Shown: positions 18,001 through 26,493 of the stretch, one piece after another
How the letters are laid out: each line of letters starts with the position of its first letter
Numbering within the stretch: position 1 is the stretch's first letter
Origin: an uncultured Bacteroidales bacterium
Lineage (GTDB): Bacteria; Bacteroidota; Bacteroidia; Bacteroidales; FEN-979
Length of the DNA: 64,000 nt
Direction: 5' to 3'
Assembly: GCA_903945175.1 (NCBI GenBank)
Contig: CAJAUM010000114.1
Coordinates: forward strand, 1-64,000
Program-made: the position numbers and the translations under genes
Notes under the pieces: generated by a model
What the model was told of the DNA's origin: nothing
Database searches by the model: none
Seen by the model: the letters and a program-made list of their open reading frames with translations, nothing else

Positions 18001-18759
18001 TTACAGTGCTGATACAATTTGCATGAATTCATCGGTCTTCAGTGAAGCGCCACCGATCAAACCACCATCCACATCGGGCTGGGCAAATAGTTCTCCGGCA
18101 TTTTTCCCATTGCAGCTTCCGCCGTATAAAATGGTTGTCTCATCAGCTGTCTTGGCATCATATTTTTTTGCTACCAACCCCCTGATGTAGGCATGCATCT
18201 CCTGCGCCTGTTCCTTACTCGCTGTTACGCCCGTGCCAATGGCCCACACCGGTTCATAGGCAATAACCACATTCCGGAACGCTTCAGTGGTAAGATGAAA
18301 CAGTGATTCGACCAGCTGGTCATTGACTACTTTAAAATGCTGATTTGCTTCTCTTTCTGATAAAATTTCTCCACAGCAAAATATGGGACGGATACCGTGC
18401 TTCAGCAGCGCATCGACCTTCTTCATCAGAAATTGGTGGGTCTCATTGAAATATTTCCGTCGTTCGGAATGTCCGATGATGCAATAGGCGACATTCAGTT
18501 CTTTCAGCATCAGCGGGCTGATTTCACCTGTAAAGGCCCCCGAATCCTCCGGATAAATATTTTGGGCCCCGACAGTAAAATTTGATTCAAAGGCAACATC
18601 CATGGCCATTTCAATGTACAATGCCGGCGGGCAAAGAACAACCTCTGCATTGGTTAACGTGACTTCATCAAGGGCATCTGCGATCTCGGTGATCAGCGTC
18701 TCAGCTTCGGAAAAAGTTTTATTCATTTTCCAGTTTCCTGCAACAATCTTCTTTCTCAT
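18001..18759 (-). CDS. tpiA: Triosephosphate isomerase
   Basis: A glycolytic enzyme interconverting dihydroxyacetone phosphate and glyceraldehyde-3-phosphate. The 252-residue TIM barrel has substrate lysine K11 in GNWKMN, the electrophilic histidine H97 in IIGHSERR, and catalytic base E169 in AYEPVWAIGTG, followed by the phosphate-gripping loop. Length is normal. The leader between this gene and the permease upstream is occupied by a 72-bp octamer array. Confidence 0.98.
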   Translation of the reverse strand: MRKKIVAGNWKMNKTFSEAETLITEIADALDEVTLTNAEVVLCPPALYIEMAMDVAFESNFTVGAQNIYPEDSGAFTGEISPLMLKELNVAYCIIGHSERRKYFNETHQFLMKKVDALLKHGIRPIFCCGEILSEREANQHFKVVNDQLVESLFHLTTEAFRNVVIAYEPVWAIGTGVTASKEQAQEMHAYIRGLVAKKYDAKTADETTILYGGSCNGKNAGELFAQPDVDGGLIGGASLKTDEFMQIVSAL

Positions 18760-18797
18760 TTTATAATTATTTTGGTGATTAGGTTAGTTTAACTTCA

Positions 18798-18869
18798 GGT
18801 AACAAGGTAACAAGGTAACAAGGTAACAGGGTAACAAGGTAACAAGGTAACAAGGTAACAGGGTAACAT
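18798..18869. repeat. Octamer array GGTAACAR, nine copies
   Basis: Nine 8-bp units GGTAACAN follow each other without interruption. The last base runs A A A G A A A G T, so the array has a 32-bp higher-order period. It starts 2 nt beyond the stop codon of the permease (18872-18874, minus strand) and lies in the tpiA leader. The same unit occurs at 35405. Confidence 0.97.
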
Positions 18870-18871
18870 TA

Positions 18872-19951
18872 TCAATGCAATCTGATCCTTGGATCAAGCA
18901 AACCATAGATGATGTCCACAAAAAAATTAATGACAATCAGGATGATGGAGATAAAGAGGACGGCACCCATCACCACCGGAAAATCATATTTTTCAAGTGC
19001 ATTTACGATCACCACCCCAATACCTTTCCAGTCGAACACAAATTCAACAAAGACTGCTCCTGCCAGAAGTGAAGCAAGCCATCCGGAGATGGCTGTGACT
19101 ACAGGGTTCAATGCATTTTTAAGGGCATGTTTCAGAATGATCCTGGATTTGCTTAATCCTTTTGCCCTTGCCGTTCTGATGTAATCCTGGGTCATCACCT
19201 CCAGCAGGGAATTTCGCGTAAGTTCAACAATAATGGCCAGCGGACGGATTCCGAGGGTGATGGCTGGAAGAATCAGGTTTTTGAGTTCAAGGAAGCTGCC
19301 TTGTCCAAAATCATCTACCCCATAAAGGCTGCCTGACATATTCAGTCCGGTGAACCGGACAAGCACAAATGCAAAGATCCACGCATTGAGAATGGCTACG
19401 AAAAATGAGGGCAATGACATTCCAAGCACAGAAAAAACAAGGGAGAGGCGGTCGATGAGACTGTTCTTGTAGATGGCACATACAATGCCGACAGCTATTC
19501 CGATCACGATGGCGAAGGCCATGGCAACACATGCCAAAATGATCGTATTCACAAAACCTTCAGCCAGGATTTCTGACACATTCCTCTTTGACTGATACGA
19601 CCGGCGGAGGTAGGGCTCCTTCAGAACAAGCGCAGAACTTCCGAAAGAGATGATTTTCAGGGTTTTGTCATATTTGGCCGGATCAAGAAACCAAAAATTC
19701 TCAGCATCTTTAACATTGTGAAGTGAAAGTGGTGAAAGATCATTCAGATAATTTAAAAACTGGATTGTCAATGGTTTGTCACGGCCCAGATCTTTATTTA
19801 TGGCCTCCACTGAAGCATTATCTGCGCGCTGCCCAAGCATCATACGTGCCGGATCTCCCGGCAGGACATTGAAAAGCAGGAAAACCACCATGATAACCCC
19901 GAAAAGGACAAGAATACCGTACCAGAATCGTTTTAGAATGAATTGGCCCAT
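18872..19951 (-). CDS. ABC transporter permease, DppB/OppB family (orphan)
   Basis: An inner-membrane permease of the peptide/nickel importer type, 359 residues. It has the family's N-terminal segment FGVIMVVFLLFNVLPGDPARMMLG. A large periplasmic loop of about 100 residues follows, then five further membrane segments. The cytoplasmic coupling motif is in the EVMTQDYIRTARAKGLSKSR region (EAA loop). The C-terminus DPRIRLH is typical. No DppC, ATPase or binding protein is encoded nearby, so partners must lie elsewhere. It sits between the BT_3928 gene and tpiA on one strand. Confidence 0.88.
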   Translation of the reverse strand: MGQFILKRFWYGILVLFGVIMVVFLLFNVLPGDPARMMLGQRADNASVEAINKDLGRDKPLTIQFLNYLNDLSPLSLHNVKDAENFWFLDPAKYDKTLKIISFGSSALVLKEPYLRRSYQSKRNVSEILAEGFVNTIILACVAMAFAIVIGIAVGIVCAIYKNSLIDRLSLVFSVLGMSLPSFFVAILNAWIFAFVLVRFTGLNMSGSLYGVDDFGQGSFLELKNLILPAITLGIRPLAIIVELTRNSLLEVMTQDYIRTARAKGLSKSRIILKHALKNALNPVVTAISGWLASLLAGAVFVEFVFDWKGIGVVIVNALEKYDFPVVMGAVLFISIILIVINFFVDIIYGLLDPRIRLH

Positions 19952-19968
19952 AGGAATGCTACAATTTC

Positions 19969-21078
19969 TTACTTCGACATGTACTTCTGCCTGATTTCAT
20001 CGTATGCCGGAAAATCGCGGAATCCCCATTTAGCAAGTACGATGCCATCTTTCAAAAGAATGAGTCCGGGGTTGGAACGGACCATGGTTTTAAGCACCAC
20101 ATCATCGGCGAGGTAATAGTCAAATGCAGTTCCATGGGCCATTCTGAATTGTTTGATTTCACCGGGAAAGGAATTGGTGAGGCAGATGAAGGAATATCCA
20201 TCCTGCGTGGCTTTTTTATACAGCGGGAGGATCCTGTGAAAACCATCCTGGTCAGTCATGCCAAGGTTATAGGCCACTAAAACAAACTGAAAATCAGGAT
20301 TATTCAAAATGCTGGATGTAAAATCAATTCCATGCTGATCTTCTGCACGCAGCACCAACCCCTGATTTTTATTCGGATCAACCACGCGCTGGCTTTTAAA
20401 GATCCAGTTGGCCAGCCATACAGAATCATTCCATGGGTAATTCGGCGAGATAAACTCCTTTTCCTCCCCGGTCAGTTTGTTTTTATAGGTAACGTGAAAT
20501 GTTACCGGCCATGTTTCGGTCCTATTAACACGATTACCCACCTTCCATGCCATAAAATCGATTATCGGCAGGTGCCGGTAGCAATAAATTGACAAGGCGG
20601 AGAAGGCAACCGCAGAAATAAACAACATGGTAAAATCACCCCACGATGGTAAAAGGCTTTTAAATTTCTTCCGCCAGATAAAAATGGGAACTACAAAACC
20701 CATCAGAATAACATTTTTGATGAATGTTTGTATATTGGTAATTTTCAATGCCTCCCCAAAACATCCACAATCGGGGACCAGGTTGTAAACCGCATCGAAA
20801 AATGTAAGTATTGTAAAGTAAATCATCATGAGCAATAAAATCCAAGCCATTTTACGGATCCAAAAATTGAACAGGAGGCTCACGCCGATTAAAAATTCAA
20901 GTGCACATAAAAATATAGTCAGGTAGAGGCTGAACGGGATGAACCAGGGAATGTTAAAGGCAAGAAAGTAATCCTCCATCCTGTAAACGGTTCCCAATGG
21001 ATCAATTCCCTTCACAAAACCTGAGTAAACAAATACAAGTCCAACGAGGATGCGGAAAAAAGTTCTTAAAATTCTCAT
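19969..21078 (-). CDS. BT_3928-type MauE/DoxX membrane protein with thioredoxin-like domain
   Basis: A 369-residue protein. The N-terminal half has four membrane segments of the DoxX/MauE type, including VYSGFVKGIDPLGT and the cysteine motif DCGCFGEA (C104, C106). The C-terminal half (about 190-369) resembles a thioredoxin-fold domain (FVLVAYNLGMTDQDGF; LLKDGIVLAKWGF) but has no CXXC pair. The architecture matches what is called the BT_3928 family. A redox or disulfide-related membrane role is inferred from MauE. It is divergent from folP, a gene order I associate with this family in Bacteroidales. Confidence 0.8.
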   Translation of the reverse strand: MRILRTFFRILVGLVFVYSGFVKGIDPLGTVYRMEDYFLAFNIPWFIPFSLYLTIFLCALEFLIGVSLLFNFWIRKMAWILLLMMIYFTILTFFDAVYNLVPDCGCFGEALKITNIQTFIKNVILMGFVVPIFIWRKKFKSLLPSWGDFTMLFISAVAFSALSIYCYRHLPIIDFMAWKVGNRVNRTETWPVTFHVTYKNKLTGEEKEFISPNYPWNDSVWLANWIFKSQRVVDPNKNQGLVLRAEDQHGIDFTSSILNNPDFQFVLVAYNLGMTDQDGFHRILPLYKKATQDGYSFICLTNSFPGEIKQFRMAHGTAFDYYLADDVVLKTMVRSNPGLILLKDGIVLAKWGFRDFPAYDEIRQKYMSK

Positions 21079-21131
21079 ACTCCTTTGAATATTTCTGAGG
21101 CTAAAATTAACAATTTTCTGGGTTTTGGTCG

Positions 21132-21139
21132 TACTTTTG
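21132..21139 (+). promoter_or_regulatory. Putative -7 box for folP
   Basis: TACTTTTG matches TAnnTTTG and lies 20 nt before ATG 21160. It supports 21160 over the upstream ATG 21085, which would place the promoter inside the gene. Confidence 0.45.
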
Positions 21140-21159
21140 GCACCGTTTTTAATAAAGAA

Positions 21160-21984
21160 ATGAACAAACTTTTTTGTAACACCAAAGAATTGGATCTATC
21201 CATCCCTCAGGTGATGGGGATTTTGAATATCACGCCCGATTCGTTTTTCGATGGAGGGAGATATGAGGCCTGCGATGCACAGTTGCACCAGGCAGAAAAG
21301 ATGTTGAATGATGGAGCAGCGATTATCGATATTGGAGCGGTGTCAACCCGTCCAGGAGCTCCGGAAGTGAGTGAAGTCCTGGAAATTGAACGACTGCTTC
21401 CGCCACTGAAATCCATACGCAACCATTTTCCCGGATGTTTAATTTCTGTTGATACATACCGGCCTGCGGTAGCCAAAGCAGCAGTTGATGAAGGAGCTGA
21501 TATCATTAATGACATCTATGGCGGCCGTTTTGAAACAGGTATGTTTGAAACCATTGCTTCACTCAAGGTGCCGTACATCCTGATGCATATGAAAGGAACC
21601 CCACAAACCATGCAGCAGGAACCAGAATACAACAATGTCGTCATGGAGGTCAGCTATTTTTTTGAGCAGAGAATTGCCCTATGCCGGGAGAAAGGGATCC
21701 GGCAGGTGCTGATTGACCCTGGTTTTGGTTTCGGAAAAACAGCCGACCATAATTTCGCACTGCTGTCGCACCTGGACGCGTTAAAATCAATGGGATATCC
21801 CATTGTTGCAGGCCTTTCACGTAAATCGATGATCACCCGTGTGCTGAAAATCAATCCGGAAAACGCTAAAAACGGCACAACCGTATTGAATACCATTGCA
21901 TTGATAAAAGGGGCCGACATCCTGCGGGTGCATGATGTGAAGGAGGCCATGGAAGCGATCAGGCTGGTGCAAATGGTCAGTTAG
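21160..21984 (+). CDS. folP: Dihydropteroate synthase
   Basis: A cytosolic folate-pathway enzyme joining p-aminobenzoate to the pterin pyrophosphate, and the target of sulfonamides. The 274-residue TIM barrel shows MGILNITPDSFFDGG, DIGAVSTRPGA, ISVDTYRP, DIINDIYGG and LIDPGFGFGK, the standard pterin and pABA loops. Start 21160 is chosen because the extra residues from ATG 21085 are not family-like and cover the putative promoter. It precedes dacA with a repeat-filled spacer. Confidence 0.96.
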   Translation: MNKLFCNTKELDLSIPQVMGILNITPDSFFDGGRYEACDAQLHQAEKMLNDGAAIIDIGAVSTRPGAPEVSEVLEIERLLPPLKSIRNHFPGCLISVDTYRPAVAKAAVDEGADIINDIYGGRFETGMFETIASLKVPYILMHMKGTPQTMQQEPEYNNVVMEVSYFFEQRIALCREKGIRQVLIDPGFGFGKTADHNFALLSHLDALKSMGYPIVAGLSRKSMITRVLKINPENAKNGTTVLNTIALIKGADILRVHDVKEAMEAIRLVQMVS

Positions 21985-21995
21985 CCGAAATTTGT

Positions 21996-22003
21996 TACCT
22001 TTG
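21996..22003 (+). promoter_or_regulatory. Putative -7 box for dacA
   Basis: TACCTTTG matches TAnnTTTG 12 nt after the folP stop. The predicted transcript would begin about where the GTGACGC repeats begin, so these lie in the dacA 5' leader. Confidence 0.5.
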
Positions 22004-22010
22004 GAAAAAC

Positions 22011-22057
22011 GTGACGCAGGAAGCGTGACGCGTGACGCGTGACGCAAAAAACGTGAC
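22011..22057. repeat. Heptamer array GCGTGAC, interrupted
   Basis: GTGACGC at 22011, then three perfect GCGTGAC units (22023-22043), then GTGAC at 22053. Copies of the same unit occur at 36310 and, with the same orientation relative to the genes, at 58718. Confidence 0.92.
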
Positions 22058-22071
22058 AATTTGAAAATTTT

Positions 22072-22854
22072 ATGCTGTTAGTCGGGCTTTTCAGTCTTCG
22101 CATTGTTGATATCATCGATATTATTTTATTTGCCATTCTCCTTTATGAAATATACAACCTCGTAAAAGGAACTGCAGGGATAAGAATTTTTATCGGTATT
22201 ATCGCCATCTATATCATCTGGAAAGTTGTGAAAGCTTTGCAGATGCAATTGCTTACCGAGATTTTGGGACAGTTTATCAGCGTTGGCGTCATTGCCCTGA
22301 TTGTTGTATTTCAACCTGAAATAAGGCAATTCCTTCTGATGGTCGGGAATACCAGGATCATTAAAAATCAAAGGCAACGGTTTCTGTTCTGGCGGTTTAA
22401 AATCAACAATCCTGTCAATCTGAATATTGATAAAATTGTAAAAGCCTGCCAGAAAATGGCTGAGACCAAAACAGGGGCCCTGATTGTCATTACGCAACAA
22501 AATGAGCTGGTGCAATACGTAGCAACCGGCCAACCCATTGATTGCAAAATTTCGGAGGTCATGCTTGAAACGATCTTCTTTAAAAACAGTCCATTGCATG
22601 ACGGGGCGGTGGTCATAACCGGTGATCATATTCGCGCTGCACGTTGCATTCTTCCCGTTTCAAACAAAGGAATCATACCCTCCTACTATGGTTTGCGCCA
22701 CCGTGCTGCTGTTGGAATCACCGAGAAATCGGATGCCATCGCCATTGTCGTTTCAGAAGAACGAGGTGGAATTGCGTACAGTTATGAAGGCCATTTATAT
22801 GAATACGTTTCACCAGCAACGCTGTCGACTGCGCTTGAAAATTTGTTCAAATAA
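22072..22854 (+). CDS. dacA: Diadenylate cyclase (CdaA type)
   Basis: A membrane enzyme that makes c-di-AMP from two ATP. The N-terminus has about three membrane segments (residues 8-26, 38-55, 68-82). The DAC domain follows, with the catalytic DGA at 177-179 (SPLHDGAVVI) and RHR at 209-211 (GLRHRAAVGIT), plus the SEERGGIAY segment. Length, 260 residues, is typical of Bacteroidota CdaA. It is downstream of folP, as I recall for related genomes. Confidence 0.95.
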   Translation: MLLVGLFSLRIVDIIDIILFAILLYEIYNLVKGTAGIRIFIGIIAIYIIWKVVKALQMQLLTEILGQFISVGVIALIVVFQPEIRQFLLMVGNTRIIKNQRQRFLFWRFKINNPVNLNIDKIVKACQKMAETKTGALIVITQQNELVQYVATGQPIDCKISEVMLETIFFKNSPLHDGAVVITGDHIRAARCILPVSNKGIIPSYYGLRHRAAVGITEKSDAIAIVVSEERGGIAYSYEGHLYEYVSPATLSTALENLFK

Positions 22855-22863
22855 TTTGGAATA

Positions 22864-23436
22864 TCAACGTTTCCGGGGCTTTTTAATTTTCGCTGAAGAA
22901 TCGGCGATCCGCAGACTATCGGCCTTTCTTTTTTCTTCAAATTCTTTCACCAGCATGTCAGGTGTTTTTCCCAGGTTCATCAAGGCCAGTTTTGCATCAT
23001 TTGTAAAATCACTCGACGGGTATTTTTCAATAAACAGAATGTAGGTTTCTCGCGCCCGGTCAAGGTCCTGCATCAGGTTCTCATAGATGAACGCCTTAAA
23101 GAACATGCACATGGGGGCTTTCGGCGCACCGGGATAATTCTGAATATATTGATCGAAAAATTTGAGTGACTTCGGGCCATCTCCTGAATTCATAGCAATA
23201 TTTGCTGCTTTGAACACATACCCGGGTGACAATGAGTCGTTTGGATAATTCTTAACAAAATCCCCGTAAAAGGTTAGCAGGCTATCGGCTTTTTCTTTAT
23301 TAAAGCTCACAACCTCAGGAGAAAAGATACTTTTTTCCAGGTTATCGATCCGGCTGATTATTTTTTCCTTCGAAGGTTTACATCCGGCCATTAACCCAAT
23401 TGAAACCATTAAAACAAAAAGGATGTGTTTATTCAT
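22864..23436 (-). CDS. TPR-like lipoprotein
   Basis: A 190-residue lipoprotein with signal peptide LFVLMVSIGLMAGC (lipobox Cys at 19). Helical repeat pairs follow, of TPR type: SPGYVFKAANIAMNSGDGPKS, KFFDQYIQNYPGAPKA and ARETYILFIEKYPSSDFTN. The YP-S/G-A turn is typical of BamD/YbgF-like repeats. The C-terminal 30 residues are charged. It lies downstream of def on the same strand and is probably cotranscribed. A scaffold role in the envelope is inferred. Confidence 0.8.
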   Translation of the reverse strand: MNKHILFVLMVSIGLMAGCKPSKEKIISRIDNLEKSIFSPEVVSFNKEKADSLLTFYGDFVKNYPNDSLSPGYVFKAANIAMNSGDGPKSLKFFDQYIQNYPGAPKAPMCMFFKAFIYENLMQDLDRARETYILFIEKYPSSDFTNDAKLALMNLGKTPDMLVKEFEEKRKADSLRIADSSAKIKKPRKR

Positions 23437-23481
23437 ATCGTTGATTTTTCTGATTTTTTCCTGATTAGGAGAAGAGGCATC

Positions 23482-24054
23482 CTATCTTCTCCTTTTTTTT
23501 ATTTGTGGGAACAGCATCTTGTAGGCTACTTCAACATTCCCTTTGCTGATATCAGTTAGCCGCCTTTTGAGCAACATCTTTTTAAGGGAAGGAATGCGGT
23601 CAACAAACACAATGCCTTCAATATGGTCATACTCATGCTGGATGATTCGGGCAATCACGCCGTCGAAGCGTTCATCGTGTTCAACAAAATTTTCATCCAT
23701 ATACTTCAAATAAATGACCGGCTTACGCAGGATGTCTTCCCTCAAACCGGGGAAACTCAGACATCCTTCGTTGAATGAAAACTCATCTCCCTCCTCTTTA
23801 TAAATCCTTAGATTCAGAAATGCTTTTTTAAAATGTTCCGACTCCGGGTATTTCTCAGCAAACGCAGAAGCATCAATCACAATAAGACGGATTGACCGGT
23901 TCACCTGAGGAGCAGCCAATCCTACGCCATCCGACTGGTACATGGTTTCCCACATATTCCCGATAAGCTCTTTCAGACCTGGATAATCCACAGGGATCTC
24001 CTCTGCTACTTTCTTTAATACCGGATGGCCATATGCAACAACAGGCAAAATCAT
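23482..24054 (-). CDS. def: Peptide deformylase
   Basis: A metalloenzyme that removes the N-formyl group from nascent proteins. The three motifs are present: GVGLAAPQV (43-51), EGCLSFP (96-102, metal ligand C98) and HEYDH (140-144, the other two ligands and the catalytic Glu). Length is 190 residues with a basic C-terminal tail PQIKKRRR. It sits between ruvX and the TPR lipoprotein gene on the same strand. Confidence 0.97.
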   Translation of the reverse strand: MILPVVAYGHPVLKKVAEEIPVDYPGLKELIGNMWETMYQSDGVGLAAPQVNRSIRLIVIDASAFAEKYPESEHFKKAFLNLRIYKEEGDEFSFNEGCLSFPGLREDILRKPVIYLKYMDENFVEHDERFDGVIARIIQHEYDHIEGIVFVDRIPSLKKMLLKRRLTDISKGNVEVAYKMLFPQIKKRRR

Positions 24055-24079
24055 AAATTCTATTTTAATTATTTTTCCG

Positions 24080-24493
24080 CTACTTCGCTATCTCCATGTA
24101 TGACTGCAATATAATCGTGGCGCTCACCGTATCGACCAGCGCCTTATCCTGCCTGACTTTTTTCTTCATTCCGGCTTCACGGATAGCACGTGTGGCCATG
24201 ATCGATGTGAAACGTTCGTCGGCACGCACCACCGGGATCTCCGGGAAAGCCGCTTTGAGTTTAATTACAAAAGGCTCAATGTATACCGAAGATTCTGATG
24301 GGGAATTGTTCATCTGTTTTGGCTCACCCACAACAAAAAGCTCAACTGCATTTTGCCGCAGGTAATCCCTTAAATAATCCAGAACATCCATTGACCTTAC
24401 TGCTGTCAAACCTGTTGCAATGATCTTCAATTCATCAGTAACGGCAAGGCCTGTTCTCTTCTGTCCATAATCAATTGCAAGAATCCTGCCCAT
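24080..24493 (-). CDS. ruvX: Putative pre-16S rRNA nuclease / Holliday junction resolvase, YqgF family
   Basis: An RNase-H-fold nuclease of 137 residues. The N-terminus GRILAIDYGQKRTGLAVTDE provides the first catalytic Asp in DYG. VVGEPKQMN supplies the Glu region, RADERFTS the second acidic motif, and KALVDTVSATIILQSYME the C-terminal Asp. The start is set at ATG 24493 because a divergent-facing -7 box overlaps the possible upstream start at 24520. It probably forms an operon with def and the TPR lipoprotein. Confidence 0.92.
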   Translation of the reverse strand: MGRILAIDYGQKRTGLAVTDELKIIATGLTAVRSMDVLDYLRDYLRQNAVELFVVGEPKQMNNSPSESSVYIEPFVIKLKAAFPEIPVVRADERFTSIMATRAIREAGMKKKVRQDKALVDTVSATIILQSYMEIAK

Positions 24494-24509
24494 ACCTTGA
24501 ATTTTGGGG

Positions 24510-24517
24510 CAAAGGTA
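24510..24517 (-). promoter_or_regulatory. Putative -7 box for ruvX-def
   Basis: The minus strand reads TACCTTTG, 16 nt ahead of ATG 24493. It is back to back with the dapD box at 24538. Confidence 0.5.
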
Positions 24518-24537
24518 CAAAGATTTGAAATTTTAGC

Positions 24538-24545
24538 TAATTTTG
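24538..24545 (+). promoter_or_regulatory. Putative -7 box for dapD
   Basis: TAATTTTG matches TAnnTTTG and lies 29 nt before ATG 24575. It lies inside a frame that could start at 24497, which supports 24575 as the true start. Confidence 0.45.
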
Positions 24546-24574
24546 GAAAACAGAAATCGCGTGAATTCATAAAC

Positions 24575-25390
24575 ATGACAAACCTCAAGCAAATTATCGA
24601 ATCCGCCTGGGATGATCGGGAATGCCTGAAACAACCCGTTACCAGGGAAGCAATTTGCGAAGTGATCAAACAACTTGACCTTGGCAACCTCAGGGTCGCC
24701 AGCCAGGAGGAGGGGAAATGGGTTACCCATGAATGGATCAAAAAGGCCGTTATTCTTTATTTCCCTATCCGCAAGATGGAATTGACTGAGATTGGCCCTT
24801 TTCAATTCTATGATAAAATTCCGCTCAAGACCAATTGGGACAAACTGGGTGTCCGTGTTGTACCTCACGCTATTGCACGTTACGGATCCTATATCGCTGA
24901 AGGGGTCGTTATGATGCCCTCATATATTAATATTGGCGCGCATATTGAGACAGGAACCATGATCGACACCTGGGCAACGGTAGGGTCATGTGCCCAAATC
25001 GGCAAACATTGCCACCTGAGCGGCGGGGTTGGGATTGGGGGCGTACTGGAACCTGTTCAGGCAGCTCCGGTGATCATTGAAGACCACTGCTTCCTCGGCT
25101 CCCGAAGCATTGTGGTTGAGGGTGTTCATGTTGGCCGGGAGGCCGTGCTGGGGGCCAATGTCGTACTTACCGGATCGACCAGAATCATTGATGTTTCGGG
25201 GAGCGCTCCTGTTGAATACAAAGGAGATGTTCCTCCACGGTCCGTCGTTATTCCCGGTACACTTCCGAAGACATTTCCTGCAGGTGTTTACCAGGTTCCC
25301 TGCGCCCTGATCATTGGCCAGCGCAAAGCGTCGACAGACCTGAAAACATCATTAAACCAGGCATTGCGAGAATTTGATGTACCAGTATAG
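24575..25390 (+). CDS. dapD: 2,3,4,5-tetrahydropyridine-2,6-dicarboxylate N-succinyltransferase
   Basis: An enzyme of the succinylase branch of lysine and diaminopimelate synthesis; it transfers succinyl from succinyl-CoA. The 271-residue protein has an N-terminal helical domain (LKQIIESAWDDRECLK). A left-handed beta-helix of hexapeptide repeats follows (IGAHIETGTMIDTWATVGSCAQIGK; LSGGVGIGGVLEP; EDHCFLGSRSIVVEGV). Length matches the family. No other dap gene is in the window. The GT9 gene starts directly after its stop. Confidence 0.95.
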   Translation: MTNLKQIIESAWDDRECLKQPVTREAICEVIKQLDLGNLRVASQEEGKWVTHEWIKKAVILYFPIRKMELTEIGPFQFYDKIPLKTNWDKLGVRVVPHAIARYGSYIAEGVVMMPSYINIGAHIETGTMIDTWATVGSCAQIGKHCHLSGGVGIGGVLEPVQAAPVIIEDHCFLGSRSIVVEGVHVGREAVLGANVVLTGSTRIIDVSGSAPVEYKGDVPPRSVVIPGTLPKTFPAGVYQVPCALIIGQRKASTDLKTSLNQALREFDVPV

Positions 25391-26374
25391 ATGAAAAAAA
25401 TACTGATTATTCAAACCGCCTCCATCGGAGATGTCATATTGGCAACTCCGGTTGCAGAAAAGTTGCACCACCATTTTCCTGGCGCACACATTGATTTCCT
25501 GTTAAAAAAAGGGACAGAAAGCCTCTTTACCGGGCACCCATTTCTTCACGATGTGTTGGTATGGGATAAGCAATCGCATGCCTACCTCAATTTTGACAAG
25601 CTCATGCACCGGGTGTGGCATGAAAAATATGACCTCGTGGTGAATATGCAGCGGTTTTTCCTGACGGGACTGATGACTGCTTTTTCGCGGGCCGGGATAC
25701 GAACAGGTTTCGATAAAAACCCTTTATCCTTTTGCTTCACCAGGAAAATCCCTCACAAAATCGGCCATGGCATCCATGAAACCCGACGCAATTTATCACT
25801 GGTCAGGGACCTTACGGATGATTTGGATACCAAGCCACGGATTTATCCACGTGAATCGGATTTAAATCATGTGGCCCCCTTCAAATCCGGGTTATATTAT
25901 ACGTTGTCACCTGCTTCACTCTGGTTCACGAAACAATTTCCTGTTGAAAAGTGGGCTTCTTTGGCCAAACAGATTTCTTCAGATGCTACCATTTACCTTC
26001 TGGGATCTCCAGGTGATCAAAAACTTGGCGATGAAATCCTCTCCCAATCCGGCCATCCGGGGATAAAAAATCTTTCAGGAAAACTGACGTTTCTTCAATC
26101 AGCCGCACTGATGATGGATGCCCGGATGAATTTCACCAATGATTCAGCCCCTATGCATCTGGCATCGGCCGTAAATGCACCTGTTACGGCCATTTACTGT
26201 TCAACTGTTCCTGAATTCGGATTTGGCCCGCTTTCAGATGACGCCAGGATAGTGGAAAATCTGGAGAAATTGCCATGCAGACCCTGCGGACTTCACGGTT
26301 ACACCGCCTGTCCGGAAAAACATTTCAAGTGTGCTTTTGGCATCAGAAATGAACAACTAACCTCACAATTGTAG
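25391..26374 (+). CDS. Glycosyltransferase family 9 (heptosyltransferase-like)
   Basis: A GT-B enzyme of 327 residues related to LPS heptosyltransferases. N-terminal KILIIQTASIGDVILATPVAEKL matches the ADP-heptose transferase start. The C-terminal donor site includes FTNDSAPMHLASAVNAPVTAIYC, the family's (T/N)DSGPMHLA-type loop. Cysteines near the end (PCRPCGLHGYTACPEKHFKC) form the CxxC-G-like cluster found in many GT9 proteins. Donor sugar not determined. The ATG abuts the dapD stop with no gap. Confidence 0.9.
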   Translation: MKKILIIQTASIGDVILATPVAEKLHHHFPGAHIDFLLKKGTESLFTGHPFLHDVLVWDKQSHAYLNFDKLMHRVWHEKYDLVVNMQRFFLTGLMTAFSRAGIRTGFDKNPLSFCFTRKIPHKIGHGIHETRRNLSLVRDLTDDLDTKPRIYPRESDLNHVAPFKSGLYYTLSPASLWFTKQFPVEKWASLAKQISSDATIYLLGSPGDQKLGDEILSQSGHPGIKNLSGKLTFLQSAALMMDARMNFTNDSAPMHLASAVNAPVTAIYCSTVPEFGFGPLSDDARIVENLEKLPCRPCGLHGYTACPEKHFKCAFGIRNEQLTSQL

Positions 26375-26424
26375 ATCAGGCCCCGTGATTTTTTAACAAC
26401 TGGCGCCCTTGTGCAATTTGTCAC

Positions 26425-26432
26425 TACCTTTG
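26425..26432 (+). promoter_or_regulatory. Putative -7 box for the threonylcarbamoyl-AMP synthase gene
   Basis: TACCTTTG matches TAnnTTTG, 61 nt upstream of ATG 26494. Confidence 0.45.
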
Positions 26433-26493
26433 CACGTTTTTAGATTGAAATATATCCTGTCATCAATGACAGGAATTGATTACATTTTGAAAT

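Noticed and set aside
18798-18869. Tandem arrays considered as CRISPR
   Set aside because: Units are 7-8 bp and directly abutting with no spacers, and no cas genes are present.
21085-21159. Earlier ATG of folP
   Set aside because: It would put the -7 box inside the gene and lie 6 nt from a divergent start; the added residues are not family-like.
23467-23500. Hairpin with a T-run at the 3' end of def considered as a terminator
   Set aside because: The T-run follows the stem only on the plus strand, where no gene ends nearby; on the def strand there is no U-tract, and the stem overlaps the def stop and its Arg codons.
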